DNA of 64,000 bases from assembly GCA_964566025.1 (NCBI GenBank), contig CAZMHF010000005.1, forward strand, positions 1 through 64,000. The letters are read 5' to 3'. Made by a program: the position numbers and the translations under genes. Under the pieces are notes generated by a model that made no database searches, had not been told where the DNA came from, and was given only the letters and a program-made list of their open reading frames with translations. The DNA comes from RGIG8306 sp964566025. Its GTDB lineage: Bacteria; Bacillota; Clostridia; Lachnospirales; Lachnospiraceae. Every line of letters starts with the position of its first letter. Position 1 is the first letter of the stretch. Positions 29,156 to 38,605 of the stretch are shown here, one piece after another.

Positions 29156-30292
29156 CTATGGCTCGATATTCTTTTTTTGATAGGCAATTAACAAGTCGAT
29201 CATTCTTCCGTAGCTCATCGTTCCATCTTCTATATCATTTATCTTTAGATACGCATCATTGACCACATCACTCGCTTTTGAAATATCCAAATCGATATGC
29301 GCGCCATCTTGATTTCCAATTGTTAGTGTGCGATATTTTCTCCACCATTCGTAAGCGTATTTTCGCTCTCGCATAATTGACTCATTTAACTTTCCATCAA
29401 TTTCAAAGTACGTATTATAGTCTTTATGCTTTTTGATAAGTGCAGAGGTTGCCATTTCATACGTTTCTAACAATGCAGAATACTTAAAATACGGATTATC
29501 CGACTTCATGCAAGCCAAATAAGCGATAAAGTTCGCCTCATCTTCTAGCATAAATCCTTTTAAGTGCGACAACTCATGGCATATGGTAAATGCATGTGTA
29601 TAATTTGGTACGGCGGGATTATAATTTGCTTCTATTGTAAATGGCGAATAAATACCAACAATCGATTGGTAAGAAAGAATTGGCGCAACTAAAATCTTTT
29701 TTGCCTTTGGATAATAACCAGCCAATGATGGGTATTCCTTCCCAAGATTTCTCATGGCTTTTTGCGCTTCAAGGCGCAATGAAGGTGGTAGCTTGCTTTG
29801 CCCATTTTCATCAAACACAATTTCCTGGCTCACTTTATTTAATTCATCACGTAGCTGATAGCATAATTGGACTAGCTCCTCTTTTTTGCATTGACCGATT
29901 GGCAACTTTTCCACTTCCGAAAACGGCGTGCGATAATAATTAATGCCGCATCCTATGGTATAAAGAAAACATGCCGGAATCGCTATTTTCAAAATACCGC
30001 TTCCTATCTTCAAAAAAAACGTACGCATGGTTTCATTTTTTTGAATAACGTTCTTTATCAATCGTCCTACAGCAATTAGTATCACTACTATTCCTGTATA
30101 CAAAAGAATTTCAACAATTGAAAATGGGAATATAGAAAGAATTCGACCTAATGTATTATTGAAAAATGGATATACACTTCTTGCATACCATTCACCAAAG
30201 ACGGGGGTTACTCGTGCAAGTACTTGCATAAGCACACTGATGAAAAAAAGAATACCATAAATGAGAACATTTATTCTTTGCTTTTTCTTCAT
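29156..30292 (-). CDS. DUF3810-type membrane protein with HExxH motif
   Basis: 378 residues. Three N-terminal membrane segments at about 8-25, 57-77 and 95-113 are followed by an extracytoplasmic domain. That domain has a zincin-like motif CHELSHLKGF near residue 240 and a downstream acidic stretch LEDEANFIAYLAC; the HExxH plus later Glu suggests a zinc metallopeptidase. This layout matches proteins annotated DUF3810, whose substrate is unknown. It is monocistronic, converging with argH and divergent from the aroC unit. Confidence 0.75.
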   Translation of the reverse strand: MKKKQRINVLIYGILFFISVLMQVLARVTPVFGEWYARSVYPFFNNTLGRILSIFPFSIVEILLYTGIVVILIAVGRLIKNVIQKNETMRTFFLKIGSGILKIAIPACFLYTIGCGINYYRTPFSEVEKLPIGQCKKEELVQLCYQLRDELNKVSQEIVFDENGQSKLPPSLRLEAQKAMRNLGKEYPSLAGYYPKAKKILVAPILSYQSIVGIYSPFTIEANYNPAVPNYTHAFTICHELSHLKGFMLEDEANFIAYLACMKSDNPYFKYSALLETYEMATSALIKKHKDYNTYFEIDGKLNESIMRERKYAYEWWRKYRTLTIGNQDGAHIDLDISKASDVVNDAYLKINDIEDGTMSYGRMIDLLIAYQKKNIEP

Positions 30293-30296
30293 AATA

Positions 30297-30325
30297 TTGA
30301 AAACCTCTTTTACACATGGTATAGT
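30297..30325 (+). promoter_or_regulatory. Candidate promoter of the small peptide-aroC unit
   Basis: TTGAAA (30297-30302), 17-base spacer, TATAGT (30320-30325), about 50 bases before the small reading frame. Confidence 0.5.
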
Positions 30326-30376
30326 TATATACGATTATAACATTCAATTTTTAGAAAGGCAACACATGGTGATTTT

Positions 30377-30493
30377 ATGAAGTTCGAAACAATTAAAAAA
30401 CTAGAGCAGCGAAAACGATTTGATTCTATTTATACGTTTATTGGACTTTTAGTGATTACCCTCTTAGTGATTGCGCTTATTTTCTTAGTATAA
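30377..30493 (+). CDS. 38-residue single-pass membrane peptide upstream of aroC
   Basis: Reads MKFETIKKLEQRKRFDS then a hydrophobic stretch from about residue 18 to 38, rich in Leu, Ile and Val, ending FLV. The basic N-terminus would stay inside. A GGTG lies six bases before the ATG. Its TAA stop is part of the TAAGGAG ribosome binding site of aroC, so translation of the two may be coupled. I do not recognise it. It could be a real membrane microprotein or a leader frame. Confidence 0.5.
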   Translation: MKFETIKKLEQRKRFDSIYTFIGLLVITLLVIALIFLV

Positions 30494-30502
30494 GGAGTAT
30501 TT

Positions 30503-31600
30503 ATGGCTGGTTCATCTTTTGGTACAATTTTTAAAATAACGACATGGGGCGAATCACACGGCCCAGCTGTTGGTGTTGTCATCGACGGTTGCCCATCAGG
30601 GCTTTCTTTGTCCGAAGCAGATGTCCAACCCTATTTAGATCGTAGACGCCCTGGTCAAAACTCATTCACAACCCCTCGTAAGGAAAGCGATACCGTTCAT
30701 TTTCTTTCGGGTGTTTTTGAAGGAAAAACAACTGGTGCACCACTTTCTATGGTCGTATACAATGAATCACAACGCTCTGGTGATTATGCAACGCTAAAGG
30801 ATGTATACCGTCCTGGTCATGCTGATTTTACATTTGATCAAAAATATGGTTTTCGTGATTATCGAGGCGGCGGACGTTCTTCTGCTCGCGAAACCATTGC
30901 TCGTGTAGCGGCTGGTGCCGTTGCTATCAAAATTCTCTCTACGTTAGGTGTTTCTTTATGCACCTATGCAAAAGAAATTGGTCACATAAAAGCAACCACA
31001 TTTTCCGCGGAAGCGATTTTAAAAAACCCTCTTAATATGCCCGATTTAGATGCTGCCCAAAAAGCGATGGAGCTATGTCAATCGATTCAGGAGCAATATG
31101 ATTCTCTTGGTGGAATTGTCGAATGTATTGTGACGGGTATGCCTGTGGGCGTTGGCGAGCCAGTTTTTGAAAAATTGGATGCCAATTTGGCAAAAGCACT
31201 CTTTTCAATTGGCGCTGTAAAGGGCGTTGAAATCGGCGATGGTTTTGCTGTTTCTACGGCAAAAGGATCGGACAATAATGATGAATTTTCTATTGCTGGA
31301 GATGAAATTTCAAAAGTCACCAACCATGCAGGTGGTGTATTAGGTGGCATCAGTGATGGTAGCGATTTGATTATTCGCGCAGCTTTTAAGCCTACCCCTT
31401 CTATATTTAAGAAACAATCTACTGTTACCACATCAAAAGAAAAAACGGCCATTCAGATCAATGGGCGCCATGATCCTTTAGTCGTTCCGCGCGCTGTTGT
31501 GGTCGTAGAAGCAATGACCGCATTAACCGTACTTGATTTGTTATTTTTAAACATGTCTTCGCGCCTTTCGCGCATCGAAAATTTCTACAAAAATAATTAA
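30503..31600 (+). CDS. aroC: Chorismate synthase
   Basis: Final step of the shikimate pathway, making chorismate with reduced FMN as cofactor. 365 residues. GxSHG region TTWGESHGPAVGVVIDGCP near 12, the arginine pair RRRPGQ near 47, RGGGRSSARETIARVAAGA near 125 and the C-terminal TxRHDPxxxPR-type motif (NGRHDPLVVPRA) near 325 are intact. AAGGAG overlaps the stop of the upstream peptide. pheA at 50.4 kb uses its product; other shikimate genes are not in the window. Confidence 0.97.
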   Translation: MAGSSFGTIFKITTWGESHGPAVGVVIDGCPSGLSLSEADVQPYLDRRRPGQNSFTTPRKESDTVHFLSGVFEGKTTGAPLSMVVYNESQRSGDYATLKDVYRPGHADFTFDQKYGFRDYRGGGRSSARETIARVAAGAVAIKILSTLGVSLCTYAKEIGHIKATTFSAEAILKNPLNMPDLDAAQKAMELCQSIQEQYDSLGGIVECIVTGMPVGVGEPVFEKLDANLAKALFSIGAVKGVEIGDGFAVSTAKGSDNNDEFSIAGDEISKVTNHAGGVLGGISDGSDLIIRAAFKPTPSIFKKQSTVTTSKEKTAIQINGRHDPLVVPRAVVVVEAMTALTVLDLLFLNMSSRLSRIENFYKNN

Positions 31601-31609
31601 AAAATCATA

Positions 31610-31637
31610 TTGACTTTTATCATAAATAGCTTATAAT
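31610..31637 (+). promoter_or_regulatory. Promoter of the regulator-potABCD operon
   Basis: TTGACT (31610-31615), 16-base spacer, TATAAT (31632-31637). It lies just beyond the aroC stop codon. Confidence 0.75.
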
Positions 31638-31648
31638 ACACTTTGCAT

Positions 31649-31665
31649 GTTTAGTTTTACTAAAC
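31649..31665. promoter_or_regulatory. Candidate operator of the XRE-cupin regulator
   Basis: Inverted repeat GTTTAG-N5-CTAAAC located about 12 bases beyond the -10, near the likely transcript start. The position fits autorepression. Confidence 0.5.
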
Positions 31666-31696
31666 TTTTTGTTTAAGTCTATTAAAGGAGCATTAT

Positions 31697-32230
31697 ATGC
31701 ATATCGGACACAAAATCAAGGAATTACGAATTTTAAAAGGACTCACCCAAGAAGAATTGGCAGACCGTTCAGAATTATCGAAGGGCTTTATTTCTCAACT
31801 AGAACGAGACTTAACATCCCCCTCGATAGCAACGCTTGTCGATCTATTACAATGTCTTGGAACCAATCTAAAGGATTTTTTTGCAGATGACGATGACCAG
31901 CAAATTGTCTTTGGCAAAAGTGATTTTTTTAAAAAAATTGATTCTGAATTAAAAAATAAAATCGAGTGGATTATTCCGAATGCACAACGCAATAATATGG
32001 AGCCCATTCTTCTAACATTAGAAGCTGGTGGTTCTACGTATCCAGACCTTCCACACGAGGGCGAGGAATTTGGTTATGTCATACAAGGTAGCATAACCAT
32101 TATCATTGGAAAGAAACTATGCAAAGCAAAAAAAGGTGAGACATTTTACTTTGTGCCAGAGAAGAAGCATTATATCACTTCCTCAAAGGGCGCTACTATA
32201 TTATGGGTGACATCACCACCTAGTTTTTAA
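31697..32230 (+). CDS. XRE-family regulator with C-terminal cupin (PuuR-like)
   Basis: 177 residues. The N-terminal helix-turn-helix (about 5-60) includes LTQEELADRSELSKGFISQLER. The cupin sensor domain lies at about 105-175 (LPHEGEEFGYVIQGSITIIIG). This architecture is shared with PuuR and other regulators of polyamine or amino-acid genes. It starts the potABCD operon, so it probably senses a polyamine or derivative and controls uptake, perhaps through the inverted repeat just upstream. AAAGGAG precedes the ATG. Confidence 0.88.
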   Translation: MHIGHKIKELRILKGLTQEELADRSELSKGFISQLERDLTSPSIATLVDLLQCLGTNLKDFFADDDDQQIVFGKSDFFKKIDSELKNKIEWIIPNAQRNNMEPILLTLEAGGSTYPDLPHEGEEFGYVIQGSITIIIGKKLCKAKKGETFYFVPEKKHYITSSKGATILWVTSPPSF

Positions 32231-32263
32231 CCTTTGACGAATATACGAAATAGTGGAGGCATT

Positions 32264-33337
32264 ATGAATAATACATTAATTGATTTAGTGAATATATCAA
32301 AAAAATTTGATGATACATTAGTTCTTGACGACTTAAGCTTATCGATAAAAGAAAATGAGTTTTTAACACTTTTGGGCCCTAGCGGATGTGGAAAAACAAC
32401 GACACTTCGCATTATCGGTGGTTTTGAAAAACCAGATACAGGTAAAGTGATTTTTCAGGGGCATGACATTGTCGATATACCTCCTTATAAGCGAGAATTG
32501 AATACTGTATTTCAAAAGTACGCTCTTTTCCCTCATTTATCAATCGAAGAAAACATTGCGTTCGGTCTTAAAATCAAGAAAAAAAGCAAAACGTATATTC
32601 AAGATAAGATAAAATATGCCCTAAAGCTTGTAAATCTTGATGGCTATGAAAAGCGTTCACCCGATTCGTTAAGTGGCGGACAGCAACAACGAATTGCTAT
32701 CGCTCGCGCCATTGTCAATGAGCCAAAGGTTTTACTTCTTGATGAGCCATTAGGAGCACTTGATTTAAAGCTACGTCAGGATATGCAATATGAGTTAATC
32801 CGTTTAAAAAATGAGCTTGGTATTACATTTATTTATGTAACGCATGACCAGGAAGAAGCACTTACGATGTCTGATACCATTGTCGTGATGAATCAAGGTT
32901 ACATTCAGCAAACAGGAACTCCTGAGCAAATTTATAACGAACCTGAAAATGCCTTTGTTGCCGATTTCATTGGCGAAAGCAATATTATTGCCTCTATTAT
33001 GATTGAGGATCGTCTTGTAAATATATTGGGAGCAAAATTCCCTTGTGTTGATACGGGATTTGGAAGTAATAAGCCTGTCGATGTTGTTATTCGTCCAGAG
33101 GATATCCATTTGGTTTCACCTGATGAGGGACTTATTGAGGGCGTTGTAAGCCTCTTGATTTTCAAGGGTGTTCATTATGAAATGGAAGTAGAGGCAGGTG
33201 GATTTACATGGTTAGTCCAAAGCACACGTATGGTGGCTGTGGGCACACCAGTTGGTATTTTGGTATATCCTTATGATATTCAGATTATGAATAAACCTGT
33301 TTCAGAGGACGAGGAGGCCGTTGGAATCGATGAATAA
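32264..33337 (+). CDS. potA: Spermidine/putrescine ABC transporter ATP-binding protein
   Basis: 357 residues from the ATG at 32264, which follows GTGGAGG. Walker [10 protein letters not shown] near 40, signature LSGGQQQR near 140, Walker [13 protein letters not shown] near 160 and the switch His in THDQEE. The C-terminal TOBE domain occupies about 275-345. It powers the PotBC membrane channel for polyamine import. The stop overlaps the potB start by eight bases. Confidence 0.95.
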   Translation: MNNTLIDLVNISKKFDDTLVLDDLSLSIKENEFLTLLGPSGCGKTTTLRIIGGFEKPDTGKVIFQGHDIVDIPPYKRELNTVFQKYALFPHLSIEENIAFGLKIKKKSKTYIQDKIKYALKLVNLDGYEKRSPDSLSGGQQQRIAIARAIVNEPKVLLLDEPLGALDLKLRQDMQYELIRLKNELGITFIYVTHDQEEALTMSDTIVVMNQGYIQQTGTPEQIYNEPENAFVADFIGESNIIASIMIEDRLVNILGAKFPCVDTGFGSNKPVDVVIRPEDIHLVSPDEGLIEGVVSLLIFKGVHYEMEVEAGGFTWLVQSTRMVAVGTPVGILVYPYDIQIMNKPVSEDEEAVGIDE

Positions 33338-34157
33338 TGTATCTCGTAAAAAAACCCTTCTAGCCATTCCTTATATCTTCTGGATGATTGCTTTTACGAT
33401 TATTCCATTGATGATTATTGGCTATTACGGTTTTGTCGACCAAGCAAAGAATTTTACGTTATCTAATTTTCTTGCTATAAAGGATTTTATCAATCTTCGT
33501 GCGTTGATTATTTCCTTGCGTATTGCCTTTATAAGCACCATCTTTTGCTTGCTGTTAGCTTATCCTTTGGCAATGATTTTAAAATCAAAAAATATGAATA
33601 GGGGTAGTTTTATCGTATTCATTTTTATATTGCCGATGTGGATGAATTTTTTACTTCGTACCTATGCATGGCAAACATTATTAGAGCAAGACGGTGTATT
33701 AAATACGATTCTTAGTACGCTTCGCTTGCCAAAACAACATTTAATCAATACAGAAGGGGCCATCATTTTAGGTATGGTCTACAACTTCCTTCCATTTATG
33801 GTATTGCCGATTTACAATGTTCTCATTAAAATCGACTCCAATACAATCAATGCTGCAACGGATTTAGGTGCCAATCCCTTTCAAACATTTTGGCGAATTA
33901 TTATTCCCCTTAGCTTCCCTGGTATTGTTTCGGGAATTACGATGGTCTTTGTCCCTGCACTAACAACTTTTGTTATTTCCTCTTTACTCGGTGGCGGAAA
34001 AATTCTATTGATTGGCAATATTATCGAACAGCAATTTACGGTCTCTTATAACTGGAATTTAGGAGCAGGCCTCTCCTTTGCTTTGATGGTATTTGTTTTA
34101 ATCAGTATGGCTTTACTGAACAAATACGATAAAAATGGGGAGGGTACAGCATTTTGA
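33330..34157 (+). CDS. potB: Spermidine/putrescine ABC transporter permease PotB
   Basis: 275 residues with six predicted membrane segments. The cytoplasmic coupling loop reads [20 protein letters not shown] near 180, matching the EAA motif. The start is taken as the ATG at 33330, inside the end of potA; a TTG nine bases earlier is closer to the GAGGAGG and cannot be excluded. It forms the channel with PotC. Confidence 0.93.
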   Translation: MNNVSRKKTLLAIPYIFWMIAFTIIPLMIIGYYGFVDQAKNFTLSNFLAIKDFINLRALIISLRIAFISTIFCLLLAYPLAMILKSKNMNRGSFIVFIFILPMWMNFLLRTYAWQTLLEQDGVLNTILSTLRLPKQHLINTEGAIILGMVYNFLPFMVLPIYNVLIKIDSNTINAATDLGANPFQTFWRIIIPLSFPGIVSGITMVFVPALTTFVISSLLGGGKILLIGNIIEQQFTVSYNWNLGAGLSFALMVFVLISMALLNKYDKNGEGTAF

Positions 34158-34963
34158 TGAAACGAATAATTGATTTTATGAAAAATGCCTACCTAGGCAT
34201 TATCTTCTTCTTTTTATATGCACCCATTGCCACTATGGTTGTCCTCTCCTTTAACGCCAATAAATCGCGTGGAAAATGGGGTGGCTTCTCATTAAAATGG
34301 TACAAAGAAATGTTTGCCGATCGAGGCATTATGGATGCCTTACAGGTTACCTTATTAATTGCCTTTGTTTCTGCTTTTGTGGCAACGATCATCGGCGTTC
34401 TCTCCTGCATAGGCATTAATAGTATGCGAAAAACTCCAAAGGCTATTTGGCTTTCTATTAATAACATTCCTTTGCTAAATGCTGATATTGTAACGGGCTT
34501 ATCCCTTATGCTTTGTTTTATTACGTTTAAGTGGACATTAGGCTATTCGTCGATTTTAATCGCTCATATATCCTTTAATATCCCTTATGTTATTCTAAGC
34601 GTTATGCCAAAGCTAAAGCAAACAAGTAATAGCTTATATGAAGCAGCACTTGATTTAGGAGCCACACCAACACGAGCCTTTTTCAAAGTCATTTTCCCCG
34701 ATTTAATTCCGGGAATTGTATCCGGCTTTCTTTTGTCCTTTTCCATGTCAATTGACGATTTTGTGATTACACATTTCACAAAAGGACGGGGCATTAATAC
34801 GCTTTCAACATTGATTTATTCGCAGGCAAAGCGTGGTGTAAAGCCTTCCATGTATGCTCTTTCAACACTACTGTTTATGAGCGTATTGATCTTATTACTG
34901 ATTAGCAACTTCCTTCCAAAAGCGAAGGAACGTTCAACAAAAAAGCTACAAAAACAACGTTAG
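34157..34963 (+). CDS. potC: Spermidine/putrescine ABC transporter permease PotC
   Basis: 268 residues, six predicted membrane segments, EAA loop EAALDLGATPTRAFFKVIFP near 175. The ATG shares one base with the potB stop (TGATG), showing translational coupling. The C-terminus is basic (RSTKKLQKQ). It pairs with PotB in the membrane. Confidence 0.94.
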   Translation: MKRIIDFMKNAYLGIIFFFLYAPIATMVVLSFNANKSRGKWGGFSLKWYKEMFADRGIMDALQVTLLIAFVSAFVATIIGVLSCIGINSMRKTPKAIWLSINNIPLLNADIVTGLSLMLCFITFKWTLGYSSILIAHISFNIPYVILSVMPKLKQTSNSLYEAALDLGATPTRAFFKVIFPDLIPGIVSGFLLSFSMSIDDFVITHFTKGRGINTLSTLIYSQAKRGVKPSMYALSTLLFMSVLILLLISNFLPKAKERSTKKLQKQR

Positions 34964-34972
34964 GAGAATAAG

Positions 34973-36031
34973 ATGAACAAATTCAAAAAAATGATTGCTT
35001 TATCACTTTGCCTTATTACGCTATTTAGCTTAGGCGCTTGCAAGAAAAATGATGGTGAAAATGGAACGGTCTATGTGTATAACTGGGGCGACTATATTGA
35101 CGAATCTGTGCTTGATTTATTTGAAAAAGAAACAGGCATTAAGGTTGTCTATTCTACGTATAATACAAACGAGGATATGTACCCTATCATTAAAGAAAAC
35201 GCCGTAAAATATGATTTAGTATGCCCTTCTGATTATATGGTTCAGAAAATGAAAGAAAATGATTTGATTCAAGAAATCAATTATGATAACATTCCGAATA
35301 TCAAAAATATGGACAAAGATGTTTTGGCAAGCTGTGCCGAATTTGATCCAGAAAACAAGTATTGTGTTCCTTATAATTGGGGAACCGTAGGTATTTTATA
35401 CAATACTACAATGGTTGATGAACCTGTTGAGAGTTGGGACATTTTGTGGAATGAAACATACAAAAACAATATTCTTATGATGGATTCGGTTCGTGATTTA
35501 TTTCTTGTTGGACTAATTAAGGCTGGTTTTTCACCAAACTCAACATCTCTTGATGAGATTAATACCGCTAGAGATCTTCTTATCGAGCAAAAACCACTTG
35601 TTCAAGCCTATTATGTGGACGAGACAAAGGATCAAATGATTGCTGGTAATGCTGCTCTTGCTGTTGTTTATTCTGGTGATTATCTTGCTTGCATTGATGA
35701 AAATGAAGACCTTGCCTATGCCGTTCCAAAAGAAGGTTCAAATGTTTGGTTTGACGGTTGGGTAATTCCAAAAAATGCTGAAAACAAAGAAAATGCCGAA
35801 GCATTCATCAATTTCTTATGTCGTGCTGATATTGCACTGAAGAATTTTGAGTACATTGGTTATCCTACACCAAATGCGGAAGCAAAAAAATTAATTGAAG
35901 AGGACATTCAAAATGACCTTGCTGTATTCCCTGATAAAAGCATTACTGACACATGTGATGTATTTATTTATCTTGGTGAGGATACAGAGAAGCTTTACAA
36001 CAACGCCTTCCTAGAAGTTAAGTCTAAGTAG
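34973..36031 (+). CDS. potD: Spermidine/putrescine-binding lipoprotein PotD
   Basis: 352 residues. Lipoprotein signal with lipobox SLGAC (Cys near 23). The binding domain begins VYVYNWGDYID, typical of PotD/PotF. DLVCPSDYMVQKM and the later WFDGWVIPKNAENKENA line the ligand site in relatives. It captures polyamine outside the membrane and delivers it to PotBC. Which polyamine is preferred cannot be decided by eye. AGGAG precedes the start. Confidence 0.95.
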   Translation: MNKFKKMIALSLCLITLFSLGACKKNDGENGTVYVYNWGDYIDESVLDLFEKETGIKVVYSTYNTNEDMYPIIKENAVKYDLVCPSDYMVQKMKENDLIQEINYDNIPNIKNMDKDVLASCAEFDPENKYCVPYNWGTVGILYNTTMVDEPVESWDILWNETYKNNILMMDSVRDLFLVGLIKAGFSPNSTSLDEINTARDLLIEQKPLVQAYYVDETKDQMIAGNAALAVVYSGDYLACIDENEDLAYAVPKEGSNVWFDGWVIPKNAENKENAEAFINFLCRADIALKNFEYIGYPTPNAEAKKLIEEDIQNDLAVFPDKSITDTCDVFIYLGEDTEKLYNNAFLEVKSK

Positions 36032-36037
36032 TCTATA

Positions 36038-36078
36038 AAGCAAATTTTAGCGATCTTTTTCGTTGAAATTTGCTTTTT
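36038..36078 (+). terminator. Terminator of the potABCD operon
   Basis: AAGCAAATTT pairs with AAATTTGCTT across an 18-base loop, followed by a T tract on the plus strand, right after the potD stop. Confidence 0.8.
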
Positions 36079-36123
36079 TTAATGCAAATTTTCGTATTTT
36101 CACGATGAATCTTTGATTAGGGC

Positions 36124-36151
36124 TTGAAATATGCGTTAAATCTAGTACAAT
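36124..36151 (+). promoter_or_regulatory. Promoter of the ABC-F gene
   Basis: TTGAAA (36124-36129), 16-base spacer, TACAAT (36146-36151), about 35 bases ahead of the start codon. Confidence 0.6.
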
Positions 36152-36184
36152 CAATAAGGGAATTCATTAAAGGAGTATAGTAAA

Positions 36185-37816
36185 ATGATAAGTGCAAATG
36201 GTATAACACTGCGTCTTGGAAAAAAAGCATTATTTGAAGACGTCAACATAAAATTCACAGAGGGAAATTGTTATGGCTTAATCGGTGCCAACGGCGCAGG
36301 TAAGTCAACCTTTTTAAAAATATTAAGTGGTGCTCTTGAACCTACCAATGGTTCTATTGTGATTACACCAGGCGAACGTCTTTCTGTTTTAGAACAGGAT
36401 CACTTTAAATATGATGCGATCGAAGTATTAACAACTGTTATTATGGGTAATCAACGCCTATATGATATTATGACAGAAAAAGATGCTATTTATTTGAAAG
36501 AGGATTTTACAGAAGCCGATGGTATACGTGCAAGTGAGCTTGAGGGCGAATTTGCTGAGATGAATGGTTGGGAATCTGAGGCCGATGCAGCAAGCCTACT
36601 AAATGCGCTTGGTATTGAGACTGATTTGCATTATAAGCTTATGTCTGAGTTATCTGGCTCTGAAAAGGTAAAGGTTCTTCTTGCAAGAGCATTATTTGGC
36701 AATCCTGATATTCTTCTTTTAGATGAGCCTACAAACCATCTTGACCTTGCAGCAATTAACTGGTTAGAGGAGTTTTTGATTAACTTTGACAACACCGTTA
36801 TCGTTGTTTCCCATGACCGTTATTTCTTAAATAAGGTATGTACACATATTGCCGATATTGATTATGCAAAAATTCAATTATATAGTGGCAATTATGATTT
36901 CTGGTATGAATCTAGTCAATTGCTTATTAAGCAAATGAAAGAATCGAACCGCAAAAAAGAAGAAAAAATCAAAGAGCTTCAAGACTTTATTCAACGCTTT
37001 AGTGCCAATGCTTCAAAATCAAAACAAGCAACCTCAAGAAAGCGTGCACTTGAAAAAATCCAATTAGATGATATGATGCCTTCTAGTCGTAAATACCCTT
37101 ATATCGATTTTAGACCTGAAAGAGAAATCGGCAACGAGGTGTTGACCGTCGAGCATTTAAGCAAGTCCATTAATGGTGTCAAAGTCCTTGACGATATTTC
37201 TTTTATTGTTAATCGCGAGGACAAGGTTGCCTTTGTAGGTGCCGATGAACTTGCCAAAACCGTACTGTTCCGTATTCTTACGGGCGAATTAGAGCCTGAT
37301 GAAGGAACCTATAAATGGGGTGTAACAACAAGTAGAGCGTATTTCCCAAAAGATAGTACCGAAGAATTTGATAATGATTTGATTATTTCGGATTGGTTAA
37401 CTGGCTACTCTGCCATCAAAGATGTTACGTACGTTCGTGGTTTCTTGGGCCGTATGTTATTTGCAGGCGATGATGGAGTAAAAAAAGTAAAGGTTCTCTC
37501 TGGTGGTGAAAAGGTGCGTTGCTTATTATCGAAAATGATGATTTCTGGTGCCAATGTACTGATTTTTGATGAGCCAACTAACCATTTGGATATGGAATCT
37601 ATTACGGCTCTCAATAATGGTATGATGAAATTCCCTGGCGTTATTTTATTTGCGTCACACGATCATCAAATTGTTCAAACAACTGCAAACCGTATTATTG
37701 AGATTATCAATGGTGCGATTATTGATAAAATTACTACCTATGACGAATATCTTGCAAGCGATGAAATGGCGATGAAACGCCAAGTCTTCCAGCTTCGCAC
37801 AGATGATGAGGATTAA
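36185..37816 (+). CDS. ABC-F ATPase, YkpA/YbiT type
   Basis: 543 residues, soluble, two ABC domains with no membrane segments. First domain: GANGAGKST near 40, LSGSEKVKVLLARAL near 155 and LLLDEPTNHLD near 180. A charged linker (about 240-300) joins the second domain, which has LSGGEKVRCLLSK near 440 and LIFDEPTNHLD near 460. The second P-loop is degenerate (GADELAKTV), which I recall as a trait of YkpA/YbiT proteins. ABC-F proteins act on the ribosome in translation; a resistance role is not indicated here. TraX follows four bases later. Confidence 0.9.
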   Translation: MISANGITLRLGKKALFEDVNIKFTEGNCYGLIGANGAGKSTFLKILSGALEPTNGSIVITPGERLSVLEQDHFKYDAIEVLTTVIMGNQRLYDIMTEKDAIYLKEDFTEADGIRASELEGEFAEMNGWESEADAASLLNALGIETDLHYKLMSELSGSEKVKVLLARALFGNPDILLLDEPTNHLDLAAINWLEEFLINFDNTVIVVSHDRYFLNKVCTHIADIDYAKIQLYSGNYDFWYESSQLLIKQMKESNRKKEEKIKELQDFIQRFSANASKSKQATSRKRALEKIQLDDMMPSSRKYPYIDFRPEREIGNEVLTVEHLSKSINGVKVLDDISFIVNREDKVAFVGADELAKTVLFRILTGELEPDEGTYKWGVTTSRAYFPKDSTEEFDNDLIISDWLTGYSAIKDVTYVRGFLGRMLFAGDDGVKKVKVLSGGEKVRCLLSKMMISGANVLIFDEPTNHLDMESITALNNGMMKFPGVILFASHDHQIVQTTANRIIEIINGAIIDKITTYDEYLASDEMAMKRQVFQLRTDDED

Positions 37817-37819
37817 ATA

Positions 37820-38605
37820 ATGTCTGATGAAAAGAAGTTGCCCATTTATAAAAGAGGCTTTAGCAGTGCGGCTTTACGAAACATTGCTCTTCTTTTCATG
37901 TTAATTGACCATATTGGACTTGTTATGGGACGAAATTACTCTTCCCAAACCTCTTTAGATATTTCACGAATACTACGCATAGCGGGGAGAATTTCGTTCC
38001 CGCTTTTTTGCTTTCTAATTGTACAAGGTGTGTTACATTCTTCAAACATAAAAAAATATTTCACACGACTTGCCAGCTTTGCACTCATTAGCGAATTATT
38101 TTTCGATATTTTTATATACAACAAAAACATCTACTGGTATTTTGTTTTGAAAAAAGCTTATGTACTCGCCATTTTTCAATCACAAAACGTTTTCTTTACT
38201 CTTTTATTAGGCGCGTTGCTAATTTATTTTGCTATGCAAGTTGAAAAAGCTTACCCACTTGAAAAAGCCTACTTACTAAAGCTATTGCTTCTTATTGGAT
38301 TTTCACTAATAGCCGATTTCATCGGTAGTGATTATGGCTATTATGGCATTCTTCTTATCTTTACTTTCTACCAATTTCGCAATCAGAAGTGGTTGCTTTG
38401 TTTAGTAACCATTTTGATAAATGTTGCTTTATATAACGGTTCTATTCAAGTTTATTCCGTTATCTCCTTACTTTTCATCCTTAATTACAATAAAAAACGA
38501 GGATTTTATCATCCTCGCTTAAAAATGTTATTTTATTATTTCTATCCGATTCATATCGGAATCCTTGGTATCATTGATTTCTTTTTAAATACCTATAAAG
38601 GATAG
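37820..38605 (+). CDS. TraX-family membrane protein
   Basis: 261 residues. It begins with a cytoplasmic stretch followed by LRNIALLFMLIDHIGLVMG, typical of TraX, then six or seven further hydrophobic segments. TraX of the F plasmid acetylates pilin; chromosomal homologues in Firmicutes are of unknown target and are probably membrane acyltransferases. There are no conjugation genes nearby, so this is not evidence for a plasmid. Its end overlaps the convergent luxS by 13 bases. Confidence 0.82.
   Translation: MSDEKKLPIYKRGFSSAALRNIALLFMLIDHIGLVMGRNYSSQTSLDISRILRIAGRISFPLFCFLIVQGVLHSSNIKKYFTRLASFALISELFFDIFIYNKNIYWYFVLKKAYVLAIFQSQNVFFTLLLGALLIYFAMQVEKAYPLEKAYLLKLLLLIGFSLIADFIGSDYGYYGILLIFTFYQFRNQKWLLCLVTILINVALYNGSIQVYSVISLLFILNYNKKRGFYHPRLKMLFYYFYPIHIGILGIIDFFLNTYKG

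Noticed and set aside
36185..37816. Degenerate second P-loop in the ABC-F protein
   Set aside because: The same kind of substitution (no GKT) is, as I recall, normal in YkpA/YbiT proteins, so it is not evidence of decay.
37820..38605. Plasmid or conjugation signature from TraX
   Set aside because: TraX homologues are common on Firmicute chromosomes and no other transfer gene is present.
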